Positions 16,317 through 24,170 of a stretch of 64,000 nt of DNA are shown here, in pieces. The stretch is from the NCBI GenBank assembly GCA_020060465.1, contig JAGVAD010000007.1:152608-216607 (forward strand), in the 5' to 3' direction. Positions within the stretch are counted from its first letter, which is position 1. Each line of letters begins with the position of its first letter. Below the pieces are notes generated by a model, which searched no databases, was not told the origin of the DNA, and worked only from the letters and a program-made list of their open reading frames with translations. Origin of the DNA: Anaerolineales bacterium (GTDB taxonomy: Bacteria; Chloroflexota; Anaerolineae; Anaerolineales; UBA4823). The translations under genes and the position numbers were made by a program.

Positions 16317-17223
16317 TCATTTCCGCAGCGCCCGGAAAATTTCCAGAGCGCGATTCACGCGGCGGGTCATGCTCTGCGGGTCAGCAGTGTCGAAGCGGGT
16401 GTCCATCTCGGCAAAGGTGAACAGGTCTCCGGCGGCGTGGAGCGTATACATTTCAGTCTGGCTGAAGAAGCGCGCCAGCGGCTCATCCATCAACCGATGG
16501 ACTTCATCCGGGTCGGGGGAGGCAATCACATATCGTTCGGTCAGCGCCGGGAACTGGGGAAACGCCACCGGTTCGCCGATTAGCGACATGCCCCATTCCA
16601 CAATCCGGTTGGCCAGCCCGCTCAGGGCATATTGTTGACTCGCCTTGGGGAAAAGGGTAAACGGCGGCAGATTCAGGGAGGGAGAAATCAGCGCCACCGC
16701 CTGACGCTCAATCGGGCTGTCATCCTCCATGGAGGCGTCCAGTAGGTCGAACAGGAACATCTCCCCCTCCGGGATAACGCGCCGCGCAACGTGCCGCAAC
16801 TGGTAATTTTTGTTTGTCCATGTGCGCTGGTACAGACTGGAAATCTTTTCTGTCAGGTTGGTATTGGCTTCCAGAGGAAAAAATCCCAAACTTTGGGCAA
16901 CCTGTTGTGTGGTTTCTTTCTCCTTGCGGTTGGATTGAAAGAGCATGTAAAACATCCAGCCAAACACGAACAGGAAACCGACAGGAAAAGGATGGCTGTG
17001 AGGTCCATTGTATAAACTCCGTTGTTTGGGATGTGAATTGGCGCTCGATGCGCGCCCGGCTGTCTTGTTCTGGGAACGGGGCAGGCGCGGCAGAGGGGCG
17101 GAACGCTTGTGGGGCTGGTTCAACCTGCGGTAAGGGATTCACCGTTCCGCAGGATGGACAGAGAGCGTTGCCTTCAAGCAGGGCTGCGCCGCAGCGTGGG
17201 CAGGTTTCGGCAGGCAGCGTCAT
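16317..17223 (-). pseudogene. Zinc-ribbon membrane protein broken by a frameshift
   Basis: The N-terminus MTLPAETCPRCGAALLEGN, with a second CPSCG, is a zinc ribbon read from ATG 17223; ATGA overlaps the upstream gene's stop. After a Pro/Ala linker this frame runs into nonsense near 17010. The following transmembrane helix (GFLFVFGWMFYMLF) and the ~215-residue conserved-looking C-terminal domain lie in another frame. At least one frameshift is needed between about 17040 and 16960. An ATG at 17008 with GGAG upstream offers an internal start but in the third frame. Function unknown. Confidence 0.65.
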
Positions 17224-17894
17224 GGTTTTTCTTTCAGGAAAGCCCAACTAATCGGAAATAAAGCTAGCAGGAACAATATGCCGCCAATCATCACGCCCTG
17301 GCCAAGCAGCGCATTTGCTGTTAGAAATCCAACCACACCCAGGATGCAGGCTGCGCCGTTGAGCGCCAGCAACAAGCCGCCCCAACGCAGCGCGCCGTGA
17401 TATTTCCACAAGAGCAGACCAAACAAAATAGAGGGGATGCCCAGGATGGCGTAGGCCAGGCCATTGAAAAAGGCCATCGTCGAGGCAGGCCAGGCTTGCA
17501 GGGTCAGGCGCAGCAGCATATCGGCTGCGTCGGCATAGCGCGGGTCGAGGCGCAGCGTCACCAGGGCAGGAACGAGTGTTACCTGAGAGAGATAGTCCAC
17601 CAGGTTCAACGCGCCGTAGATGGGGACGAAAACTAGCCCAACGACTGTCCAATCTGGCGCAGTGGGTTTGAGCCAGGCATATAGCGCGGCGAAGAAAGCG
17701 ACGGCAGCCAGTGTCAGCAGCGCGGCGTTGAGATAAGTAGCGTAGAATAGGCCATGCAGCCGGGAAGTATGAGCAGCGGCCTGCTCAAAGGTCTCCAGCG
17801 GCCCGGCGGAAGCCATGTCGGCAATCAGCAGACTCACCCACAGGGCGGTCAGAACCAGGCAAACCAGGGCGAGAAAAGCAACCAGTTTTGACAT
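17220..17894 (-). CDS. Polytopic membrane protein (DUF4386-like)
   Basis: A 224-aa protein with about six hydrophobic helices and a conserved-type segment SRLHGLFYATYLNAALLTL and GLVFVPIYGALNLVDYLSQ. The overall layout matches small DUF4386-type integral membrane proteins of unknown function. AGAGG lies before the ATG. Its TGA overlaps the ATG of the zinc-ribbon gene, so the two were expressed together. Confidence 0.65.
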   Translation of the reverse strand: MSKLVAFLALVCLVLTALWVSLLIADMASAGPLETFEQAAAHTSRLHGLFYATYLNAALLTLAAVAFFAALYAWLKPTAPDWTVVGLVFVPIYGALNLVDYLSQVTLVPALVTLRLDPRYADAADMLLRLTLQAWPASTMAFFNGLAYAILGIPSILFGLLLWKYHGALRWGGLLLALNGAACILGVVGFLTANALLGQGVMIGGILFLLALFPISWAFLKEKP

Positions 17895-17909
17895 CAGCGG
17901 CCTCTTATT

Positions 17910-18983
17910 TCAACTTATCGCTCGAACCAGGTTCATCATAAAGAAAAACGGTCTGGCCGGGGTAATCACGTTCAGGGTTCTGGTGAGATAGAGCAAGCGC
18001 GAGGGGCAGGCGAAGGCAAACGACCCGGTCGAGCCGGAATGACCAATGAACCCAGGCAGTGGGGTAATCCAAAAATAGTGCGGCAATTGGAAGTACATCA
18101 GCCCGTAGCCGTAGCGCAGGGGGAAGAAAATGGGATTCCAACGAGTCATCCATTCCAGGAAGGCTTTGTCGAACAAGCGCCCTTCAAAAAAGGCGCGTAG
18201 GAAAACCATCAACTCCGCCGCCGTGGAAACCAGGCCGCCATCTGACACATTGGACGAAAGGTATTGGGGGACATTGGCCGGGGCATTGTTCAGATAAATC
18301 GTAGCAGGCTGCTCGCCGGGGCGGGGCTTTGTCCAGTCGTAGAGATAGGTGCGCTGCAAACCCAGCGGCGCGCAGATGCGCTCCTCGAAGTTGACCGCCA
18401 TCGGCTTTCCGGTGATGGACTGGATGATTTCGCCGAGCAGCCGGTAGTTGAGATTGGAGTAATAAGCCCGGCCTGGCGTTCCCGGCGCAAAGTGCGGAGA
18501 CAGGCTGCAGGTAATCCGGAGCGCTTCGGCGGTGTCAATCGTTCGGTCGTGACCAGCCATCAATTCATCCAGCACGCTTTTGCCGCGGCGCGGTTTATCG
18601 GTCTCGAAATCGGCCAGGCCGGAGGTCTGGTTGACCAGTTGGGACACCTTGAGCTGGCGGCTGTAGTCAACGCCTTTGTAAACGTGGATACCCTCGAGCA
18701 GCGCGTCGGGCAAATAATCCGAGACCAGCGCTTCGAGGTCAAGCCGTTTTTGCTCGTGCAGTTCCAGGATGATGGCGGCAGTGTACATCTTGGTGACACT
18801 GGCGATGAAATATGGCGTTTCGGGCGTCATCGGCGCACCGGTAGCCGGGTCAGCCACGCCTGCCGCGCCGACAAAGTCGAGGCTTTTGTCGTAGGACTGC
18901 ACCGCGACGACGATGTTATGCAAGCCGCCTTTGCCCACTTGAGAATCGAGCAAGGATTGAAGTTTTTGGGTTTTATTGGGCAT
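17910..18983 (-). CDS. Serine hydrolase of the beta-lactamase class C / PBP4-like fold
   Basis: About 357 aa from ATG 18983 (MPNKTQKLQSLL). Three catalytic motifs of the serine beta-lactamase-like family are visible: SVTK (S-x-x-K nucleophile and general base), YSNLNY (Y-x-N) and HSGSTG (replacing KTG). No signal peptide is seen, so it may be cytoplasmic. Family members are esterases, D-aminopeptidases or peptidases rather than true beta-lactamases. The downstream end shows an unusual hydrophobic tail (PARPFFFMMNLVRAIS). Its substrate is unknown. Confidence 0.85.
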   Translation of the reverse strand: MPNKTQKLQSLLDSQVGKGGLHNIVVAVQSYDKSLDFVGAAGVADPATGAPMTPETPYFIASVTKMYTAAIILELHEQKRLDLEALVSDYLPDALLEGIHVYKGVDYSRQLKVSQLVNQTSGLADFETDKPRRGKSVLDELMAGHDRTIDTAEALRITCSLSPHFAPGTPGRAYYSNLNYRLLGEIIQSITGKPMAVNFEERICAPLGLQRTYLYDWTKPRPGEQPATIYLNNAPANVPQYLSSNVSDGGLVSTAAELMVFLRAFFEGRLFDKAFLEWMTRWNPIFFPLRYGYGLMYFQLPHYFWITPLPGFIGHSGSTGSFAFACPSRLLYLTRTLNVITPARPFFFMMNLVRAIS

Positions 18984-19011
18984 GGTAACGCCTTTCTGTG
19001 TTGAGTGTATT

Positions 19012-19653
19012 TCAAACAATCAGCGCCAGCACGCTCGGCGCGAGAAAACCGCTCAAAGCCAGGATTCCGCTCAGGCTGTGCGAGATGACCGTCCATTTGG
19101 CGGAGCCGGTGCGCCAGGCGATGTATCTGTAAGGCAGTGCCAGGAAGAAGTTCGAGAGTACGAAGCCGGGCACATTTTCGGCCGGGTAAATCACCTGCGG
19201 CGCAAAATGCCAAAGGGCAAAACCGAGCGAGGGGTAGAGAATCGCCATCCAGGGATTCTGCGGAAACTGGCGGACGTAGAGTCCGCGCCAGAGAATCTCC
19301 TCGCGAAAGCTGTTCAGGGTTGCCAGCGGCGCGGCGAGCAGGATGAGGGTCAGCGGGGCGCGCAGGAAGTCCCCGGCGTACATGAAAACGGATACCAGCG
19401 TGACGGTCAGCCAGAGCAGGGCGGCGAGCCGGTTGGCGCGGCAAAAAAGCGGGGCGCGGTCACGCAAGATGGTGGCAAATTCCGCCTTATTCAGCAGCCA
19501 GCGCGGCACAAGCTGGCACCAGAACAGCCAATAAAAGGCAAAGCCGAGCAGATAGCCCGCCTCCGCGCCCAGCCAGCGGGCCGAGAGGGCAAATATCCCC
19601 GCCATGACTAGCAGGAGCAAAAGGGGCAGCGCGAAGCAGGTGTGAGATTTCAT
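19012..19653 (-). CDS. CPBP family intramembrane metalloprotease
   Basis: A 213-aa protein with about six helices and the complete CPBP signature: FREEILWRGLYV (Glu pair plus Arg) at residues ~116-127, GFALWHFAPQ (metal His), and a later HSLSG. Known bacterial members process peptides or prenylated substrates in the membrane, or give bacteriocin self-immunity. The start is placed at ATG 19653. It lies 28 nt downstream of the F420-type gene and directly upstream of the serine hydrolase, so the three may be co-transcribed. Confidence 0.8.
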   Translation of the reverse strand: MKSHTCFALPLLLLLVMAGIFALSARWLGAEAGYLLGFAFYWLFWCQLVPRWLLNKAEFATILRDRAPLFCRANRLAALLWLTVTLVSVFMYAGDFLRAPLTLILLAAPLATLNSFREEILWRGLYVRQFPQNPWMAILYPSLGFALWHFAPQVIYPAENVPGFVLSNFFLALPYRYIAWRTGSAKWTVISHSLSGILALSGFLAPSVLALIV

Positions 19654-19681
19654 CAATTGGCGAATGCTGGCGCGTTCGGGG

Positions 19682-20245
19682 TCAGTTTCTGAGAATCCAT
19701 ACCAACAACAGACAAATTGGGAGCAAAACCGCCCACACCCAAATCAAATCGGCTTTGAGCGGCGGGGGCGTTTTCTCGTTTGTTGGCTCGAAGACGACGA
19801 AAGTGAAGCGCTCTTTTTCCGCCAGGAACTGCTCCAGCGTCATCTGAAAGCCAGCCAGTTTCATCATATTGCGCATAGTGGGGTTGGCTTGCGCCCAGCG
19901 GAAGGCGCGCGCCCGTTCTTCGTCTGAATCCATGCGCCGCGCGCGGACGGACTGCGCCCCGCGCCAAGTCTGCACGGTGGCGAACGGGTTGGCGACGAGG
20001 TTGCGATACCAGTCGGTCTTCGTCCCCCAGCCGCTCAAGACAGTGGGCTTGCCCTCGAACCCGTGAAATTCGATGGCTGTGCGGCGCGGCATGCCGCTCT
20101 TGCGCCCGGTGGTGGTCATCACCATGAACAGGCGGCCAATCAAAAAGCCCAATCCCAGCCGGTAAAGCAGGATGGGCGTTTTGAAGAGCCATTTCAGCAG
20201 CCCTTTGGGGTAGGGCATGGTTTCAACCCAGGTTTTTTGCGACAT
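19682..20245 (-). CDS. F420-type nitroreductase family protein with C-terminal helix
   Basis: 187 aa from ATG 20245 (MSQKTWVETMPYPKG); 70 extra upstream codons lack a ribosome site and are not used. The core has LFMVMTTTGRKSGMPRRTAI, LSGWGTKTDWYRNLVANP and VRARRMDSDEERARAF, all standard for the deazaflavin-dependent nitroreductase family (PF04075). Unlike its two paralogues it ends in a hydrophobic helix (LIWVWAVLLPICLLLVWILRN), so it is probably membrane-anchored. The reaction is likely an F420H2-dependent reduction of a lipophilic substrate. Confidence 0.85.
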   Translation of the reverse strand: MSQKTWVETMPYPKGLLKWLFKTPILLYRLGLGFLIGRLFMVMTTTGRKSGMPRRTAIEFHGFEGKPTVLSGWGTKTDWYRNLVANPFATVQTWRGAQSVRARRMDSDEERARAFRWAQANPTMRNMMKLAGFQMTLEQFLAEKERFTFVVFEPTNEKTPPPLKADLIWVWAVLLPICLLLVWILRN

Positions 20246-20695
20246 TTCCGTCCGTCTTTTCTGGCGGTTTGCACGCCAGTTCAATTCGCTCTGGGAACAA
20301 AACCCACTTTCTATTGTATTGATTGTTGTTGCTTTAACAAGTGGGTAAAGGTTAACAGTATGTAAATCTTGCAGGCCCCTTCCTTGCGTAAAACGTCCCG
20401 AAAGTTCCTGCGACGTCAGGTTCGGGCGGACTGTCACATCAGCCCACAGGGCTTCCATGGGTTGAGGCGGGGGGCTTCCAGCCTGCCGAAAACTGGGCGT
20501 GCAGGGCGGGGATGGGCACGCCTGTCAGGCGCCCCACATTTACGTCCTGTCTATCACCCCAAGGGACGGATGCAATATATTGTTGAATGTACAGACTTTG
20601 TCAATTCTATATCCAGTAAAATATACAAAACATTGACAAAACAAATACAGGCATTTATAATAACAGCAGTTCGGATATGGATTTTGATAGAAATC
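20246..20695. other. Intergenic region containing a strong promoter
   Basis: 450 bp without a supported gene. The first half is GC-rich and featureless. From 20570 it becomes AT-rich and contains the perfect inverted repeat TTTGTCAAT (20597-20605) / ATTGACAAA (20632-20640). The right arm of this repeat contains the -35 of the promoter described separately. Confidence 0.55.
20633..20661 (+). promoter_or_regulatory. Perfect consensus sigma-70 promoter
   Basis: TTGACA (20633-20638), a 17-bp spacer and TATAAT (20656-20661). The -35 lies in one arm of a 9-bp perfect inverted repeat, so a repressor site is possible. It should drive the DegV fragment and the small membrane-protein genes that follow. 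Confidence 0.8.
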
Positions 20696-20875
20696 ATGAA
20701 ACTGGCTATCCTCCACGCCGGTGTGCAAAAAGAAGCCGAGGCAATGTTGGAGCGCATAAAACACTTTCTGCCCGGCGGAGATATTTCCATTGTGCAAATT
20801 AGCCCTGTGCTGGGCGCGCATCTCGGCGTCGGCGCGCTTGGCTTCGCCTGTATTTCAAAAAAGGAATCGCGATGA
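20696..20875 (+). pseudogene. DegV family protein, C-terminal fragment
   Basis: 59 codons from ATG 20696 (MKLAILHAGVQKEAEAML). The ending ISPVLGAHLGVGALGFACI corresponds to the conserved C-terminus of DegV fatty-acid-binding proteins (normally I-G-P-V-I-G-x-H-x-G-P-G-A-x-G). Full DegV proteins have about 280 residues; the N-terminal domain with its lipid-binding Ser and His is absent. ATGA overlaps the next gene. It may persist only as a translated leader for the downstream operon. Confidence 0.7.
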
Positions 20876-21216
20876 CCCCCTTTAAGATTCTTCAATTCGT
20901 TGCTGTCATCCTCACCATCGGCACGGGACTGCTTTCTCTGCTCTGGCCGCGCAGTGTGCAAAGCTTCACGGGGCTGACCGCCCCAGGCCCGCGCGGCATC
21001 ACCGAAATCCGCGCCATCCTGGGCGGACTCTTCATCGGTCTCGGCATCGCCGTACTCGTATTAGCAACGCGCCAAGTTTACCAAATGCTTGGCATCATGT
21101 ACCTCGCCATTGCTGCGGTACGCCTCGTCTCCATTTTCGTGGACAAGTCCTCCGTCCAATCGAATTGGATTAGCCTCGCCACCGAGGTTGTAGTTGGGAT
21201 CGTTTTAGTGCTATAA
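20872..21216 (+). CDS. DUF4345 family membrane protein
   Basis: A 114-aa protein with four hydrophobic helices. The conserved segment GITEIRAILGGLFIGLGI is typical of the small DUF4345 family. It is coupled by ATGA to the DegV fragment and by 1 nt to the next membrane protein. The role of the family is unknown. Confidence 0.75.
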   Translation: MTPFKILQFVAVILTIGTGLLSLLWPRSVQSFTGLTAPGPRGITEIRAILGGLFIGLGIAVLVLATRQVYQMLGIMYLAIAAVRLVSIFVDKSSVQSNWISLATEVVVGIVLVL

Positions 21217-21217
21217 A

Positions 21218-21544
21218 ATGAAAATCGCAAAACTTGTCTCCCTGTTCGGTATCCTCGCCATGTCTGCTGTCCTCGTCAACGGCTTCACCGTTGGCGATTT
21301 TTCCAGCGAGGGCGGTCAACTCCTTTCCATGCCATGGGGCATCGTCTCGCTGGTTGACTTGTATGTGGGCTTCACGCTCTTCTCGATGTGGATTCTTTAC
21401 CGCGAGAAGTCCCTGCCCGTTGCCATCCTGTGGACGATTGCCATGCTGACGCTTGGCTTCTTTGCCGGCGCGCTGTACACCTTCCTTGCCTTGCAATCCA
21501 GCGAAGGCGACTGGCGTAAGTTCTGGCTGGGAAAACATGCCTGA
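21218..21544 (+). CDS. Small membrane protein (DUF1475-like)
   Basis: A 108-aa protein with three hydrophobic helices. The central loop LLSMPWGIVSLVDLYVGFTLF, followed by SMWILYREKS, fits small DUF1475/DUF2834-type proteins. It starts 1 nt after the previous stop, and its own end overlaps the next start. No function is assigned. Confidence 0.65.
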   Translation: MKIAKLVSLFGILAMSAVLVNGFTVGDFSSEGGQLLSMPWGIVSLVDLYVGFTLFSMWILYREKSLPVAILWTIAMLTLGFFAGALYTFLALQSSEGDWRKFWLGKHA

Positions 21545-22211
21545 AAAGGCACGCGAACTGCTGGAGGAAATCCGCGCTGTCACGGGAAAGGTCGGCTTGC
21601 TGGACACTATCCTGCCGCCGATTCTTTTCCTCTTGTTGAACGGACTGGCGGGCTTCACCCCCGCCATGATTGGCGCCTTGGGTCTCTCCGTGTTGATGGC
21701 CATCCTCCGCCTGCGCCGTGGACAGTCTCTGCTGTATGCGCTGGGAGGCATGGGAAGCGTCGGGTTGGCGATTGCGTTGGCGCTTCTGCTCGGACGTTCG
21801 GAGGGATTCTTCCTCCCAGGCATCGTCAACGGCGGTTTGACCGTTGCCCTGACGCTGGTCAGCCTGCTCATTCGCAAGCCAATCGTGGCGTGGACGAGTC
21901 ACCTTGCCCGCCGCTGGCCGCTGGATTGGTACTGGCATGAACACGTCCGCCCTGCCTACACCGAGGTGACCATTGCGTGGCTGCTCTTCTTTGCTCTGCG
22001 TCTCTTCTGGCAGGTGAGCATATACCAAAATCAGGATGTTGGCAAACTGGCTTGGGTCAACGCGTTGACAGGCTGGCCCGTCACCATCATTTTGCTCATC
22101 GTCAGTTACCTCTACGGCACGTGGCGTCTCGCCCGGTTGCGCGGCCCAAGCGTGGAAGAATTCCGTAATGGCGCGCCCCCTCCCTGGCAGGGTCAACGAC
22201 GCGGGTTTTAA
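21537..22211 (+). CDS. DUF3159-like integral membrane protein
   Basis: 224 aa from ATG 21537 (MPEKARELLEEIRAVTG), which overlaps the previous gene by 8 bp; an earlier in-frame start would overlap it by 92 bp. It has about six helices arranged as two blocks and ends in a charged tail. Similar DUF3159 proteins are known mainly from Actinobacteria and have no assigned function. Last of a three-gene membrane cassette. Confidence 0.65.
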   Translation: MPEKARELLEEIRAVTGKVGLLDTILPPILFLLLNGLAGFTPAMIGALGLSVLMAILRLRRGQSLLYALGGMGSVGLAIALALLLGRSEGFFLPGIVNGGLTVALTLVSLLIRKPIVAWTSHLARRWPLDWYWHEHVRPAYTEVTIAWLLFFALRLFWQVSIYQNQDVGKLAWVNALTGWPVTIILLIVSYLYGTWRLARLRGPSVEEFRNGAPPPWQGQRRGF

Positions 22212-22247
22212 TCCGCCCCATAAAAGTTTCCACAAGGACAAAATCCC

Positions 22248-23114
22248 ATGAAAGAACGTAATTCACTCATCGTCTTTCCCGTTTTGCTGATCGCCGGCGC
22301 GCTGGTCGCTCTGGCAGGCAGCCAGGGCGGTGCAACGCTTGGTAGCCTCCCCGTTTTTGCGCTGGTGGTCGCCCTGGCCTTTCTTATTCAATGGCTGGCG
22401 TTCATTCCCGCCTATCTTTTCCAGACTGAAAAATTCTACGACCTGACGGGCAGTCTCACCTATTTTTCCGTCACCCTGATTGCAGTGTTTTTCAGTGCAG
22501 GCGTGGATGCCCGCGCGATTCTGCTGGCGGCGCTGGTCATCGTTTGGGCGCTGCGCCTGGGGATGTTCCTCTTTAGCCGCATCCGCAAGGCAGGCAAGGA
22601 TGACCGCTTCGATGACATCAAGCCTTCGTTCATCCGCTTCCTGAACGCCTGGACGATTCAGGGCCTGTGGGTCACGTTCACCGCCTCCGCCGCGTTGATT
22701 GGCATCACGACCACAGCGCGCAAAGCATTGGACATCTTCGCCCTCGTGGGCTTCCTGGTCTGGCTGTTTGGCTTTGCCATCGAGGTCATCGCCGACGCCC
22801 AAAAGAGCCGTTTCAGCGCCGACCCCGCCAACAAAGGTAAGTTTATCCAAACGGGACTGTGGTCGCGCTCGCGTCATCCCAATTACTTCGGTGAGATCAT
22901 CCTGTGGATCGGCGTCCTCATCATCGCCCTGCCCGTTTTGCACGGCTGGCAATGGGTGGCGCTGATTTCCCCGCTGTTTGTCACTTTTCTGCTCACCCGC
23001 GTCAGCGGCATTCCGCTGTTGGAAAAGAAAGCCGATGCCAGATGGGGCGGGCAGGAAGCGTACGAAGCATATAAAAAACGTACGCCTGTGTTGATTCCGC
23101 GCCTGCGGCAGTAG
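22248..23114 (+). CDS. DUF1295 family membrane protein (steroid-5-alpha-reductase/ICMT fold)
   Basis: A 288-aa protein with AAGGA before the start. Several helices lead to the conserved C-terminal core FIQTGLWSRSRHPNYFGEI (about residues 200-218), where R-H-P-N-Y-x-G-E binds the nucleotide or S-adenosylmethionine cofactor in this superfamily. The end reads EAYEAYKKRTPVLIPR. Family members are membrane reductases or methyltransferases; which activity applies here is unknown. The stop TAG falls in the first of a series of CGGCAGTAG repeats. Confidence 0.82.
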   Translation: MKERNSLIVFPVLLIAGALVALAGSQGGATLGSLPVFALVVALAFLIQWLAFIPAYLFQTEKFYDLTGSLTYFSVTLIAVFFSAGVDARAILLAALVIVWALRLGMFLFSRIRKAGKDDRFDDIKPSFIRFLNAWTIQGLWVTFTASAALIGITTTARKALDIFALVGFLVWLFGFAIEVIADAQKSRFSADPANKGKFIQTGLWSRSRHPNYFGEIILWIGVLIIALPVLHGWQWVALISPLFVTFLLTRVSGIPLLEKKADARWGGQEAYEAYKKRTPVLIPRLRQ

Positions 23115-23119
23115 CGGCA

Positions 23120-23173
23120 GTAGGACGGCAGTAGGCAGTAGGACGGCAGTAGGCAGTAGGACGGCAGTAGGCA
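23120..23173 (+). repeat. Three perfect 18-bp tandem repeats at gene end
   Basis: The unit GTAGGACGGCAGTAGGCA occurs three times exactly (23120, 23138, 23156). A fourth start at 23174 runs into the REP-like hairpin. The unit combines the last bases of the DUF1295 gene (CGGCAGTAG) with the first bases of the hairpin (GTAGGAC), so it arose at that junction, probably by replication slippage or repeated insertion. Confidence 0.85.
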
Positions 23174-23222
23174 GTAGGACGGCCTTTCCAGGCCGTCTGA
23201 ACAGGATGGAGACCTGTTCTAC
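23174..23222. repeat. REP-like hairpin pair, solo copy
   Basis: GTAG followed by the hairpin GACGGCC-TTTCCA-GGCCGTC (23178-23197). A second hairpin GAACAGG-ATGGAGA-CCTGTTC (23199-23219) follows, ending in CTAC. This is one complete inverted pair of the kind that makes up the arrays at 26256-27773. Confidence 0.85.
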
Positions 23223-23300
23223 GACTGAAATGCTTCGTTATCGCCGCCTGTGGCGGCTTATAATGAAATACTTGCAATAAAGCATCAAAAAAAGGTTTCT

Positions 23301-24170
23301 ATGAAAATCAAAGATCAAGTTGTCGTCATCACTGGCTCCTCGCGCGGCTTTGGCTATGCCATCGCCGAGTCCATGCTTGAGGCGGGAGCCATCGTCATCA
23401 TCACCGGGCGCAGCCAGGAGGCCCTGCAGCACGCCTTAAACGGCCTCCAGCCCAAAGGTCGAGTAAGCGGATTCGTGCTGGATGTCCGCCAGGAGGAACA
23501 AATCTATCAACTGGTGCGGGATGTGCTGGCAAAGCATAGCCACATTGACATCTGGGTCAACAATGCAGGCTACTCCAACGCCGCCGGCATGATGCTGGAT
23601 ATGAACCCGCAAGAGGCGCTGGATATGTTCCTCGTCAACGACCTCGGCGTACTGCGCTGCACGCAGGCTGTGATGGGGCATTTCTCGGCGCGAGGCGAGG
23701 GGATGCTGGTCAACATCTACGGCAACGGAAGTTTCCTGCGCCCCGCTTCGCCCACCGGACTCTACGGCGCGACCAAAGCCTGGGTGACATCGTTCACCCG
23801 AAGTCTGGCTGTTGAACTCATGGGTAGCGGCGTGAAAATTTTGGGCTTCAGCCCTGGTATGATGACCACCGACATGCTCACCAGCCCCATTGTGGTCGGC
23901 GAACGCGGTAAAGAAATGCTGAAGAACTTTGGCTTCGTTCTGCGCTTTTTGGGTCAACCCCCAAAAGCCGCCGCCGACAAATTGGTGAATGCCATCGCCC
24001 GCCAGCGCAAGGAATTTGTCGAGGTCAAACTTTTCAAACCCTGGACGCCCCTGCTCGGCCTGCTGCGCGTCGGCTGGGAGGACCTCACCAAAACGGGCAA
24101 AACGCCCAAATTTGAATTTCATTATCAGGAAGCCTATCGCTCCCCCTATTCTCTGGAAGGTTATGAATGA
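23301..24170 (+). CDS. Short-chain dehydrogenase/reductase
   Basis: 289 aa from ATG 23301 (AAAGGT upstream). The N-terminal Rossmann fold has VVITGSSRGFGYAIAESM (glycine-rich NAD(P) loop), followed by WVNNAGYSNAAG and the catalytic YGATK (Tyr and Lys). Residues after ~210 form a C-terminal extension with KEFVEVKLFKPWTPLLG. This is a classical SDR oxidoreductase of unknown substrate. ATGA overlaps the MFS gene downstream. Confidence 0.88.
   Translation: MKIKDQVVVITGSSRGFGYAIAESMLEAGAIVIITGRSQEALQHALNGLQPKGRVSGFVLDVRQEEQIYQLVRDVLAKHSHIDIWVNNAGYSNAAGMMLDMNPQEALDMFLVNDLGVLRCTQAVMGHFSARGEGMLVNIYGNGSFLRPASPTGLYGATKAWVTSFTRSLAVELMGSGVKILGFSPGMMTTDMLTSPIVVGERGKEMLKNFGFVLRFLGQPPKAAADKLVNAIARQRKEFVEVKLFKPWTPLLGLLRVGWEDLTKTGKTPKFEFHYQEAYRSPYSLEGYE

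Noticed and set aside
20369..20695. N-terminal extension of the DegV fragment
   Set aside because: Sequence is low-quality, and the consensus promoter lies inside it, so transcription would start later.
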